From Streptomyces seoulensis (GTDB lineage Bacteria > Actinomycetota > Actinomycetes > Streptomycetales > Streptomycetaceae), in NCBI RefSeq assembly GCF_022846655.1, contig NZ_AP025667.1, positions 5,617,001 through 5,681,000 on the forward strand: DNA of 64,000 nt, read 5' to 3'. The notes beneath the pieces are model-generated. The model was not told the DNA's origin, ran no database searches, and saw nothing but the letters and a program-made list of their open reading frames with translations. A program made the translations under genes and the position numbers. Below are positions 17,254 through 25,149 of this stretch, in pieces; position 1 is the stretch's first letter; every line of letters starts with the position of its first letter.

Positions 17254-17479
17254 TTGACACCGAAGGCTGCTGCTACGCTGAGCCGGTGGTTCGGGGCCGC
17301 GTGCACATGCTCGCCGTCGAGTCCCCGACGCCGATGAGACTCCCTTACGAGGGACCGGCCGGAGGAGGTGGGGCTGTCATGGATCGAAGTCGACCGTGCA
17401 GTACCACTCGCTCTTCCGGCTGTTGATGTCATTCCTGGCTGGCTGCCACCTTCCCGTTCGCTTCGCCGTCCGGAAGAGC
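17254..17479 (+). promoter_or_regulatory. corA upstream leader with hairpin
   Basis: The 459-base gap (17212-17670) before corA holds a TTGACA (17254-17259) with TACGCT 14 bases further (short spacing), a short ORF with very strong RBS (17379-17426), and a perfect 10-base inverted repeat GCTCTTCCGG (17410-17419) / CCGGAAGAGC (17470-17479). The left arm lies inside the short ORF's last codons, so a ribosome there would prevent the hairpin. The right arm is followed by a pyrimidine-rich run. This geometry suits translation-dependent attenuation of corA; that is inference. I do not see a conserved M-box core. The rest, 17480-17640, shows only a GCCTGATCT direct repeat. Confidence 0.45.
17379..17426 (+). 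CDS. 15-residue leader ORF upstream of corA
   Basis: Encodes MDRSRPCSTTRSSGC. Evidence is the exceptionally strong RBS GGAGGAGGTGGGG (17361-17373) at proper spacing from its ATG, and its position overlapping one arm of the leader hairpin. Arg and Ser codons are abundant. Probably a regulatory uORF, not a functional protein. Confidence 0.45.
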   Translation: MDRSRPCSTTRSSGC

Positions 17480-17670
17480 ACTTCGTTTCGCTTTGCCTGA
17501 TCTGCCTGATCTGACTCAGTCCTGCATCAGTAGCGAAGTCGCCACCGCGACGGTGCGGTGCTCCCCGCTTTGTGGACGTGCCAAACACATGCAGTCCGAA
17601 CGTCCCCATTCCGGGTAGTTCCACCCGTCGCAGGCGCACTTTCGTTGCCCGCCCGCGAAGGAGCCTGCCC

Positions 17671-18789
17671 ATGTCGATGATCCGCGACCTGCGAGCCGTG
17701 GTCCGTCCGTCCTCCCGCCCCGCCCCGCGCAAGGACGCGGCCGCCCCTTTCGAGGCCGACCCCACCGCCTCCTCGGCCGTGGTCGACTGCGCGGTCTACC
17801 GCGACGGCGCCCGCGTGGAGAGCGGACGCACCCTCAGCCCGCAGGAGGCGATGCGCGAGGTCCGCAAGGACGGCGGGTTCGTGTGGATCGGCCTGCACGA
17901 GCCGACCGAGGCCGAGTTCGCGGGCATCGCGGGCGTGTTCGGGCTGCACCCGCTGGCCGTGGAGGACGCGGTCCAGGCCCACCAGCGGCCCAAGCTGGAG
18001 CGCTACGACGACTCGCTGTTCACCGTGTTCAAGACCGTGCACTACGTCGAGCACGACGAGCTCACCGCCAACAGCGAGGTCATCGACACCGGTGAGGTCA
18101 TGTGCTTCACCGGCCGGGACTTCTTCATCACCGTGCGGCACGGCGGGCAGGGCTCGCTCCGGGCACTGCGCCACCGGCTCCAGGACGACCCCGAGCTGCT
18201 CGCCAAGGGTCCCTCGGCGGTGCTCCACGCCATCGCCGACCATGTGGTGGACGGCTACATCGCGGTCGCGGACTCGGTGCAGGACGACATCGACGAGGTG
18301 GAGACGGAGGTCTTCTCCCCCGGCCGCAACGGCGGTGTCTCGCGCGGTGTCGACTCGGCCCGGATCTACCAGCTCAAGCGCGAGGTACTGGAGTTCAAGC
18401 GCGCGGTCGCCCCGCTGCTGCGCCCCATGCAGTTGCTGAGCGAGCGGCCGATGCGGCTGATCGACCCCGACATCCAGAAGTACTTCCGCGACGTCGCCGA
18501 CCACGTGGCCCGCGTCCACGAGCAGGTCATGGGCTTCGACGAACTGCTGAACTCCATCCTCCAGGCCAACCTGGCGCAGGCGTCGGTCGCGCAGAACGAG
18601 GACATGCGCAAGATCACCGCCTGGGCCGCGATCATCGCCGTGCCCACCATGGTGTGCGGGGTCTACGGCATGAACTTCGACCACATGCCCGAGCTGCACT
18701 GGAAGTACGGCTACCCGGTGATCATGTGCGTCACGGTCGCCCTCTGTCTGGGCATCCACCGCACGCTGAAGCGCAACGGCTGGCTCTGA
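17671..18789 (+). CDS. corA: CorA-family magnesium/cobalt transporter
   Basis: 372 residues. Large cytoplasmic N-terminal domain (FVWIGLHEPTEAEFAGI, HPLAVEDAVQAHQRPKLERYDD), long stalk helix, then two C-terminal transmembrane helices joined by the signature loop YGMNFDHMPEL (GMN motif). These are the features of the pentameric CorA divalent-cation channel for Mg2+ (also Co2+/Ni2+). ATG at 17671 follows RBS GAAGGAG by seven bases; the longer open frame upstream is not coding. The long leader described above suggests regulation after transcription start. Confidence 0.94.
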   Translation: MSMIRDLRAVVRPSSRPAPRKDAAAPFEADPTASSAVVDCAVYRDGARVESGRTLSPQEAMREVRKDGGFVWIGLHEPTEAEFAGIAGVFGLHPLAVEDAVQAHQRPKLERYDDSLFTVFKTVHYVEHDELTANSEVIDTGEVMCFTGRDFFITVRHGGQGSLRALRHRLQDDPELLAKGPSAVLHAIADHVVDGYIAVADSVQDDIDEVETEVFSPGRNGGVSRGVDSARIYQLKREVLEFKRAVAPLLRPMQLLSERPMRLIDPDIQKYFRDVADHVARVHEQVMGFDELLNSILQANLAQASVAQNEDMRKITAWAAIIAVPTMVCGVYGMNFDHMPELHWKYGYPVIMCVTVALCLGIHRTLKRNGWL

Positions 18790-18812
18790 GCGCGCCTGGA
18801 TAGGCTGGGCGC

Positions 18813-19343
18813 ATGACCAGCGAGCCGCCCGCCCAGGCCCTTTTCGACCAGGCCCTCATCGAGGAGGCCACCAAGAAGTCCGGCCTGATCTGGGTCCGGG
18901 GCGCCGAAGCGCCCGCCGCGCGCCCGCTGTGGCACGTCTGGCACGACGGCGCCGCCTGCCTGGTCGGTGACGGCCCCGGCGAGCAGCCGCTGCCCGCTCT
19001 CACCGACGGCGGCGCGGCCGAGGTGGCGGTGCGCAGCAAGGACAAGGGCGGCCGGCTCGTCACCTGGCCGGCGACCGCGCACCGGCTGGCCCCCGGGTCG
19101 GCCGAGTGGGAGGCGGCCGTCGCGGAGTTGAAGGGCAAGCGGCTCAACGCCCCCGGCGGCGAGGAGATCGCGGCCCGCTGGGCACGCGAGTGCACGGTGC
19201 TGCGCCTGGTGCCCACCGGCACCGTGGCCCCACCGCCCACCGGCAGCCTGGCCGAGCCCCCGCTGCCCACCCCGGCCACCACCCGCGCACCCGTACCGCC
19301 CGCGCTGCCCAAGCTGCTGGCGCGGCGACGCAGGCGAGGCTAG
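18813..19343 (+). CDS. conserved hypothetical protein
   Basis: 176 residues, 23 bases downstream of corA in the same direction. The central part (PLWHVWHDGAACLVGDG, LVTWPATAHRL, EWEAAVAELKGKRLN) looks like a split beta-barrel of the pyridoxamine-oxidase/flavin-reductase type, but I cannot confirm cofactor residues. The last 40 residues are Pro-rich and end in a run of Arg. The TAG stop is formed by the CTAG end of the MITE-like element that begins at 19340, so the native C-terminus may have been altered by the insertion. Confidence 0.75.
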   Translation: MTSEPPAQALFDQALIEEATKKSGLIWVRGAEAPAARPLWHVWHDGAACLVGDGPGEQPLPALTDGGAAEVAVRSKDKGGRLVTWPATAHRLAPGSAEWEAAVAELKGKRLNAPGGEEIAARWARECTVLRLVPTGTVAPPPTGSLAEPPLPTPATTRAPVPPALPKLLARRRRRG

Positions 19344-19567
19344 GCCCTGCCTTCCGGATCTTGCCGCGGTCGCGGGGTCTGGCACGCACATCTGCGGCGT
19401 TGTCGTCACTCTCCCCCAAGCTCTCGCCTCCGCTCGAGCAGGGGGGACCCCCACCGCTCCGCGTCGACTCCCTCCTCCGCCTTGCAGCCGCACGCACCAG
19501 ACCCCGCTCGGGTCGGCCGGAAGGAGCCGTAGGTCCGAGTCGGCCTGATCCGGAAGAAAGGTCCTAG
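19340..19567. mobile_element. 228-bp MITE-like element with CTAG ends
   Basis: Non-coding 228-bp block exactly filling the space between two convergent genes. Its ends are imperfect 21-base inverted repeats: left CTAGGCCCTGCC then TTCCGGATC, right (reverse complement) CTAGGACCTTTC then TTCCGGATC, 16 of 21 matching. A nested pair GGGGTCTGG / CCAGACCCC sits further in, so the whole can fold into a long hairpin. The internal part (CTCCCCCAAGCTCTCG ... GAGCAGGGGGGACCCCC) resembles a dispersed extragenic repeat that I recall from other Streptomyces chromosomes. No transposase gene, so it would need to be mobilised in trans. The outer CTAG provides the TAG stop of both neighbours. Confidence 0.7.
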
Positions 19568-20310
19568 GCCCCCGGCAACTGGCCGCCGTAGTCGACCGTC
19601 TCGGACTTGTCGGGTTCGGCGGCGGAGAAGTCCTTGCCCCACTCCGAGAAGGTGAGCGTCCCGCCGCCGCCGCCGCGCACCAGGCGCAGCGGGTAGGGCT
19701 TGCCCTCCAGGGAGACGTCGAGGGTGCCGCCGGGGCCGCCGTCGCCGGTGACGCGGATCGTGCGGGTGCCGGCCTGCTCGTGGTGGCCGACGGTGGCGAG
19801 CTTGCCGTGCAGGGTGAGCAGGGCGGGCAGCAGCGCGTCCTTCTCGGTGAAGCCGCTGAACTTCTTGTACGCCGGGTCCTCCTGGGGGACCTTCACGTAC
19901 TTGCCGTCGAGCTTGCCCGCGGCCGAGGTGTCCCCGCCGTGGTTCCAGAAGGCGGCGTCGGCCTTCAGGTAGAGCTGCTCGCCGACCCGCAGCAGCCGGA
20001 AGCTCGAACCCTTGGAGGTCACCGAGCCGCTGCTGCCGCCGGACTTCAGCCGCATGTCCAGCGTGAAGGTGACGCCGCCGGTGACCACGGTCCCGGCCAG
20101 GTGCACCGCGGGTGCCGCGTCGGCCGCCGCGAGGCTGCGTGTCTGGATCTTCTGCGCGGGCAGCCGGCCCACCCCGTTGGTCCCGGCGTCCGGGTCCTCC
20201 TCGCCGCATCCCGTCAGCATCGTCAGCGCCGACACGGCCAGCACGCACAGCGCGGTCGCCCGCACGGTTCGCGCTGTTCTCCAGGTGCGTGCCTGGGGAA
20301 TCGCAGTCAC
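19564..20310 (-). CDS. secreted lipoprotein, LppX/LolA-like
   Basis: 248 residues. Lipoprotein signal peptide ending in lipobox MLTGC (Cys about residue 35), then a beta-rich domain (VHLAGTVVTGGVTFTLDMRL, LRVGEQLYLKADAAFW, YPLRLVRGGGGGTLTFSEW) like the LppX/LprG/LolA fold, which binds lipids or hydrophobic ligands outside the membrane. Exact role unknown. Start is the GTG at 20310 with RBS AGAGAGG; the much longer open frame upstream is antisense to the MgtE-like gene. Its TAG stop lies in the CTAG of the MITE-like element. Confidence 0.85.
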   Translation of the reverse strand: MTAIPQARTWRTARTVRATALCVLAVSALTMLTGCGEEDPDAGTNGVGRLPAQKIQTRSLAAADAAPAVHLAGTVVTGGVTFTLDMRLKSGGSSGSVTSKGSSFRLLRVGEQLYLKADAAFWNHGGDTSAAGKLDGKYVKVPQEDPAYKKFSGFTEKDALLPALLTLHGKLATVGHHEQAGTRTIRVTGDGGPGGTLDVSLEGKPYPLRLVRGGGGGTLTFSEWGKDFSAAEPDKSETVDYGGQLPGA

Positions 20311-20514
20311 AGGTGGGGCTGCCTCTCTGCCGGTTCCGATTGGGCGTACGGCAGCGTACCGGGGGCACGCGCCCCGAGCGGAGCCCGTCCGTCCGGACCG
20401 TCCGCCGGGGCGTTTCCTATCGGTACGGGCTAGCCTGAAGCGCACGGACGTGGCCGTATCAGAGCGAATCCGCACCAATCCCGACGCATCCCGAGCACGG
20501 CAAAGGAAGCACAG

Positions 20515-21819
20515 ATGGCAGCCGGAGTTCCCCGGATCTTCGTCTCGCACCTCGCCGGGGTCCCCGTCTTCGACCCGGCGGGGGACCAGGTCGGCCGGGT
20601 CCGCGACATCGTCGTCATGCTGCGCGTCGGCCGCCGCCCGCCCCGCGTGCTCGGCCTGGTGGTGGAGCTGTCCACCCGGCGCCGGATCTTCCTGCCCATG
20701 ACCCGGGTGACCGGTATCGACTCCGGCCAGGTCATCTCCACCGGCGTGGTCAACGTCCGCCGCTTCGAGCAGCGGCCCACCGAGCGGCTGGTCTTCGGGG
20801 AACTGCTGGACCGGCGGGTGAAGCTGGTGGAGACCGGCGAGGAGGTCACCGTCCTCGACCTGTCCGTGCAGCAACTGCCCGCGCGCCGCGAGTGGGAGGT
20901 GGACCGGGTCTACGTCCGCAAGGGCAGGAAGGGCGGCGCCTTCCGGCGGGCCAAGGGCGAGACGCTGACCGTGGAGTGGTCGGCCGTCACCGGGTTCTCC
21001 CTGGAGGAGCACGGGCAGGGCGCGGAGAGCCTGCTCGCCACCTTCGAGCAGTTGCGCCCCGCCGACCTCGCCAACGTCCTGCACCACCTCTCCCCCAAGC
21101 GGCGCGCGGAGGTGGCCGCCGCCCTCGACGACGACCGGCTCGCCGACGTGCTGGAGGAGCTGCCGGAGGACGACCAGATCGAGATCCTCGGCAAGCTCAA
21201 GGAGGAGCGCGCCGCGGACGTCCTGGAGGCCATGGACCCCGACGACGCCGCCGACCTGCTCGGCGAGCTGCCGGAGGAGGACCAGGAGCGCCTGCTGAGC
21301 CTGATGGAGCCCGAGGACGCGGCCGACATGCGGCGCCTGATGTCGTACGAGGAGCACACCGCGGGCGGGCTGATGACCACCGAGCCGATCGTGCTGCGCC
21401 CGGACGCCACGGTCGCCGACGCGCTCGCCCGGGTCCGCAACCCCGACCTCTCCCCCGCGCTCGCCGCCCAGGTCTACGTCTGCCGGCCCCCGGACGAGAC
21501 GCCGACCGGCAAGTACCTGGGCACCGTGCACTTCCAGCGGCTGCTGCGCGACCCGCCCTACACCCTGGTCAGCTCGCTGGTGGACGACGACCTGCTGCCG
21601 CTCGACCCCGACGCCACGCTGCCCGTCATCGCCGGGTTCTTCGCCACCTACGACATGGTCGCCGCGCCCGTGGTGGACGAGTCCGGGTCGCTGCTGGGCG
21701 CGGTGACGGTGGACGACGTGCTGGACCACATGCTGCCCGACGACTGGCGCGAGACGGAGTTCCACCTGGACGAGGTGCCGGACGCGGGCGCCGGGCGGGA
21801 AGCGGGCACGCATGGCTGA
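20515..21819 (+). CDS. PRC-barrel / MgtE N-domain / CBS protein without channel
   Basis: 434-residue soluble protein. Domains: PRC-barrel (about 1-85, HLAGVPVFDPAGDQVGRVRD), MgtE N-terminal superhelix (about 170-270, repeats such as VLEELPEDDQIEILGKL and DAADLLGELPEEDQERLL), then two CBS motifs (about 275-400). It is the cytoplasmic Mg2+-sensing half of MgtE, but the transmembrane channel domain is absent. The next gene, overlapping by 8 bases, encodes a DUF1003 membrane protein, which suggests the two form one membrane complex. Role in Mg2+ sensing is inferred from the domains. It lies near corA. Confidence 0.92.
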   Translation: MAAGVPRIFVSHLAGVPVFDPAGDQVGRVRDIVVMLRVGRRPPRVLGLVVELSTRRRIFLPMTRVTGIDSGQVISTGVVNVRRFEQRPTERLVFGELLDRRVKLVETGEEVTVLDLSVQQLPARREWEVDRVYVRKGRKGGAFRRAKGETLTVEWSAVTGFSLEEHGQGAESLLATFEQLRPADLANVLHHLSPKRRAEVAAALDDDRLADVLEELPEDDQIEILGKLKEERAADVLEAMDPDDAADLLGELPEEDQERLLSLMEPEDAADMRRLMSYEEHTAGGLMTTEPIVLRPDATVADALARVRNPDLSPALAAQVYVCRPPDETPTGKYLGTVHFQRLLRDPPYTLVSSLVDDDLLPLDPDATLPVIAGFFATYDMVAAPVVDESGSLLGAVTVDDVLDHMLPDDWRETEFHLDEVPDAGAGREAGTHG

Positions 21820-22432
21820 GCGCGACGGCGGCCGCGAGGGCCGCGACCGTCCCCCGGTGGGCGCCACGGCATCCCGGCCGCGCGGGTTCCGGCTGGACCA
21901 GCCGCGCCCGCCCCGCCGCCGGGTGGTGCCCGAGTGGGACCCGGAGGCGTTCGGCCGGCTGTCGGAGAAGATCGCCCGGTTCCTCGGCACGGGACGCTTC
22001 ATCGTCTGGATGACGGTCGTCATCATCGTCTGGGTGCTGTGGAACATCGCGGCACCGGACGTGGTGCGCTTCGACTCCTACCCGTTCATCTTCCTCACCC
22101 TGATGCTGTCCCTCCAGGCGTCCTACGCGGCGCCGCTGATCCTGCTCGCGCAGAACCGGCAGGACGACCGCGACCGGGTCAACCTGGAGCAGGACCGCAA
22201 GCAGAACGAGCGGTCCATCGCGGACACCGAGTACCTGACCCGCGAGATCGCCGCGCTGCGCGCGGGACTGGGCGAGGTCGCCACCCGTGACTGGATCAGG
22301 TCCGAGCTGCAGGACCTCGTCCGGGAGCTGGAGCTGGAGCGGCGCCAGGAGGGCACGGGCCGGCCCGGTCAGTACGTATTCCCGGCAGAACGCGCGAACC
22401 GCCCGCCGGGGCGTGACGCAGACGACCGCTGA
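21812..22432 (+). CDS. DUF1003 membrane protein
   Basis: 206 residues. Two closely spaced transmembrane helices (FIVWMTVVIIVWVLWNI about 63-79 and PFIFLTLMLSLQASYAAPLI about 89-108) followed by a charged cytoplasmic coiled coil (QNRQDDRDRVNLEQDRKQNE). This is the DUF1003 architecture. The start overlaps the stop of the MgtE-like gene by 8 bases (ATGGCTGA), so translation is coupled and the proteins are likely partners. Function unknown. Confidence 0.92.
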   Translation: MAERDGGREGRDRPPVGATASRPRGFRLDQPRPPRRRVVPEWDPEAFGRLSEKIARFLGTGRFIVWMTVVIIVWVLWNIAAPDVVRFDSYPFIFLTLMLSLQASYAAPLILLAQNRQDDRDRVNLEQDRKQNERSIADTEYLTREIAALRAGLGEVATRDWIRSELQDLVRELELERRQEGTGRPGQYVFPAERANRPPGRDADDR

Positions 22433-22474
22433 GGGGCTACCCGAAGGCCCCCGGCGGCGCCGTACCATCGTCCT

Positions 22475-23608
22475 ATGGCTACGGAAGACGCGGTGCGCGA
22501 GGCACTGGCGACGGTGAACGACCCCGAGATCAACCGCCCCATCACCGAACTCGGGATGGTCAAATCGGTGGAGATCGGCGCGGACGGAGCGGTCGCGGTC
22601 ACGGTCTACCTGACGGTCTCCGGCTGCCCGATGCGCGAGACGATCACCCAGCGCGTGACCGACGCGGTCTCCGGCGTCGAGGGCGTCACCCGCGTCGACG
22701 TCACGCTGGACGTGATGAGCGACGAGCAGCGCAAGGAGCTGGCCAACGCGCTGCGCGGCGGGCAGGCCGAGCGCGAGGTCCCCTTCGCCAAGCCCGGCAG
22801 CCTCACCCGGGTCTACGCGGTCGCCTCCGGCAAGGGCGGTGTCGGCAAGTCCTCGGTGACGGTGAACCTGGCGGCCGCGCTGGCCGCCGACGGCCTGAAG
22901 GTCGGTGTCGTGGACGCCGACATCTACGGGCACAGCGTGCCGCGCATGCTGGGCGCGGACGGCAAGCCCACCCAGGTCGAGAACATGATCATGCCGCCGT
23001 CGGCGCACGGCGTGAAGGTCATCTCCATCGGCATGTTCACCCCGGGCAACGCCCCGGTCGTCTGGCGCGGCCCCATGCTGCACCGGGCGCTCCAGCAGTT
23101 CCTGGCGGACGTGTACTGGGGCGACCTGGACGTGCTGCTGCTGGACCTGCCGCCGGGCACCGGTGACATCGCCATCTCGGTGGCGCAGTTGGTCCCGAAC
23201 GCGGAGATCCTGGTGGTCACCACCCCGCAGCAGGCGGCGGCCGAGGTGGCCGAGCGCGCGGGTTCCATCGCGGTGCAGACCCACCAGAAGATCGTCGGCG
23301 TGGTCGAGAACATGTCCGGTCTGCCCTGCCCGCACTGCGACGAGATGGTGGACATCTTCGGCACCGGCGGCGGCCAGTTGGTCGCGGACGGCCTGACCCG
23401 CACCACGGGTGCGACGGTCCCGGTGCTCGGCAGCATCCCGATCGACGTGCGGCTGCGCGAGGGCGGCGACGAGGGCAAGCCGGTCGTGCTGAGCGACCCC
23501 GACTCCCCCGCGGGCTCGGCGCTGCGCGCCATCGCGGGCAAGCTGGGCGGCCGTCAGCGCGGCCTGTCGGGGCTGTCGCTGGGAATCACCCCGCGCAACA
23601 AGTTCTGA
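22475..23608 (+). CDS. mrp: Mrp/NBP35-type Fe-S cluster carrier ATPase
   Basis: 377 residues. N-terminal MIP18/DUF59 domain (about 5-85, NDPEINRPITELGMVKSV, with SGCPMR), then a ParA/MinD-type P-loop domain with deviant Walker A GKGGVGKSS (about 119-127), DADIYGHSVPRML, and the C-x2-C pair LPCPHC that holds a bridging 4Fe-4S cluster. Role: transfer of Fe-S clusters to apoproteins in the cytoplasm. ATG start; 43 bases after the DUF1003 gene, probably the same transcript. In mycobacteria mrp also lies near tatB and sigE. Confidence 0.95.
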   Translation: MATEDAVREALATVNDPEINRPITELGMVKSVEIGADGAVAVTVYLTVSGCPMRETITQRVTDAVSGVEGVTRVDVTLDVMSDEQRKELANALRGGQAEREVPFAKPGSLTRVYAVASGKGGVGKSSVTVNLAAALAADGLKVGVVDADIYGHSVPRMLGADGKPTQVENMIMPPSAHGVKVISIGMFTPGNAPVVWRGPMLHRALQQFLADVYWGDLDVLLLDLPPGTGDIAISVAQLVPNAEILVVTTPQQAAAEVAERAGSIAVQTHQKIVGVVENMSGLPCPHCDEMVDIFGTGGGQLVADGLTRTTGATVPVLGSIPIDVRLREGGDEGKPVVLSDPDSPAGSALRAIAGKLGGRQRGLSGLSLGITPRNKF

Positions 23609-23613
23609 GCCCG

Positions 23614-23667
23614 GACACGGGAAGAGGGGGCGCCGGCGGATTCGCCGGCGCCCCCTCTTCCCGTGTC
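23614..23667. terminator. 25-bp-stem bidirectional terminator after mrp
   Basis: Perfect 25-base stem with a 4-base loop (left arm begins GACACGGGAAGAGGGGG; loop GATT) exactly filling the gap between the convergent mrp and the following gene; works in both directions. Confidence 0.93.
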
Positions 23668-24339
23668 TCAGGCGTAGGCGCCAATGTCCTTCACGACGGC
23701 GAAGCCGAGGCCGTAGGCGCTCATGCCCCGGCCGTACGCGCCGACGTGGACGCCCGCCTCGGTGGCACCGGCGAGGACCCAGCCGAACTCCGACTCCCGG
23801 TAGTGGAAGGGCGTGGCGACGCCGTCCACCGGCAGGGAGAGCATGGACCACTCCGCGCCGTCGAGGTCGTCGGCCAGCGCCCACGCGGTCTCGGTCTGCT
23901 GGTCCAGCCAGTCGTCGCGCAGGGTGTGGTCCATCTGGCCGGGCCAGGTGACGGACAGCAGCCCGACCCCGGCCAGCCAGGCCGCCGAGGAGACCGACGT
24001 GGCCTCCAGCAGCCCGGTGCCGTCCGCACTGCGGCGGGACGGGTTCACCGGCACGGTGACGACGACGGCGAACTTCTCCCTCGGCTCGTCCGAGGAGTTC
24101 GCGCTGTGCTCGTTGCGCACGGAGGGCTCGTCGCCGTGCCCGATCGAACCGTGCTCCACCGCCCCGTCGGCGGCCGTGCCGACCTGCAGCAGCCAGCGCG
24201 GGCCCGTGAACGCCTCGTCGAGGCCGTACCAGGGGAAAGGCGCCCGCAGATAGCCGTCGACCGTCCGGCCCCCGAGGTGGCCGCGCCGGCCGCTCTCACC
24301 GGCCGGCGTCTGCGCGCTTACCCGACTTGTGGTCTCCAT
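23668..24339 (-). CDS. conserved hypothetical protein
   Basis: About 223 residues, soluble, without signal peptide. Visible segments: RAPFPWYGLDEAFTGPRWLL near the N-terminus, LLSVTWPGQMDHTLRDDWLD, and a Gly/Tyr-rich end (GVHVGAYGRGMSAYGLGF). Not assigned to a family. Start chosen at ATG 24339 (METTSR) because GAGGAGG lies about 11 bases upstream; the in-frame GTG at 24438 has no RBS. Convergent with mrp. Confidence 0.75.
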   Translation of the reverse strand: METTSRVSAQTPAGESGRRGHLGGRTVDGYLRAPFPWYGLDEAFTGPRWLLQVGTAADGAVEHGSIGHGDEPSVRNEHSANSSDEPREKFAVVVTVPVNPSRRSADGTGLLEATSVSSAAWLAGVGLLSVTWPGQMDHTLRDDWLDQQTETAWALADDLDGAEWSMLSLPVDGVATPFHYRESEFGWVLAGATEAGVHVGAYGRGMSAYGLGFAVVKDIGAYA

Positions 24340-24521
24340 CTGCCCGGACGCCTCCTCGTTCTCGTCGGACCGGGGCAAGGCCCGCCCCCCTTCGGGCGTA
24401 CGCGCCCGGTCCGCACAACAACTCGGCAGCATATCCACACCGCTGAGGGCAGCCCGGAAGGCGGCGGGCGCGTGGGGCTCCGGGGACGGCCGATCACGCG
24501 ATGTTCGGCTGGTACACGCAC

Positions 24522-24549
24522 CGAAACCCGCCTCGAGGGGCGGGTTTCG
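24522..24549 (-). terminator. terminator downstream of tatB
   Basis: Perfect 11-base stem CGAAACCCGCC/GGCGGGTTTCG with a 6-base loop, 64 bases beyond the tatB stop and upstream of the next leftward gene. Confidence 0.7.
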
Positions 24550-24612
24550 TGGCGTGTCGTGATCTGTCGGCGCGCTGCGGGGCCGACCGGGTGACGTCTT
24601 CCGGTACGGGCG

Positions 24613-25065
24613 TCAGGTGGCGTCGGCGTCGAAGGGCGGGCGGTCGTCCTGCGACGGCTCGGGCTTCTTGGTCATGTCGACCCGGCCGCCGGACACCGCG
24701 GGGGCGGCCGAGGTGGGGCCGGGCAGCGCCGAGGAGGCGGTGTCGTGGCCGTTCACGGAGTCCGTCAGGTCGGCCATCTCCCGCTTGAGGTCGAAGCCGC
24801 TGCGGATCTCCTTGAGGCCCAGCTCGTCGTTGTCGAGCTGCTTGCGCAGGAACGCCTTGGGGTTGAGGTCCTCGAACTCGAAGTCCTTGAACTCCGGGCC
24901 CAGCTCGCTGCGGATGTCCTGCTTGGCGTTGTCCGAGAACTCCCGGATCTTGCGCAGCGTGCGCGTCACGTCCTGGATGAACTTGGGGAGCTTCTCCGGA
25001 CCGAAGACGAGCACGGCGAGGACGATGAGCGTGACGAGCTCAAGCGGCCCTATGTCATTGAACAC
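24613..25065 (-). CDS. tatB: Sec-independent translocase subunit TatB
   Basis: 150 residues. One N-terminal helix that begins right at the start (FNDIGPLELVTLIVLAVLVF) followed by FGPEKLPKF, the TatA/B hinge, and an amphipathic helix (VTRTLRKIREFSDNAKQDI). The acidic EFKDFEFEDLNP segment and length separate it from the shorter TatA. TatB forms the twin-arginine receptor with TatC in the membrane. GTG start at 25065 with RBS AAGGAG. It lies 84 bases downstream of the HtrA-like gene, as in mycobacteria, so sigma-factor-linked expression is plausible. Confidence 0.93.
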   Translation of the reverse strand: MFNDIGPLELVTLIVLAVLVFGPEKLPKFIQDVTRTLRKIREFSDNAKQDIRSELGPEFKDFEFEDLNPKAFLRKQLDNDELGLKEIRSGFDLKREMADLTDSVNGHDTASSALPGPTSAAPAVSGGRVDMTKKPEPSQDDRPPFDADAT

Positions 25066-25149
25066 CTGAAAGCTCCTTGCGTGTCCTCGGTCGCTCAACG
25101 GTACCCGGCACACCCGCGGGACCGGTACCGCCCCGAGGTGAGACTTGCG

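Noticed and set aside
17254..17670. M-box (ykoK) magnesium riboswitch before corA
   Set aside because: I looked for the conserved M-box core and pairing pattern and did not find it; only a short ORF and one hairpin are supported.
19564..22047. 827-codon extension of the lipoprotein gene
   Set aside because: The first ~580 codons are antisense to the MgtE-like and DUF1003 genes; the signal peptide and lipobox fix the real start at 20310.
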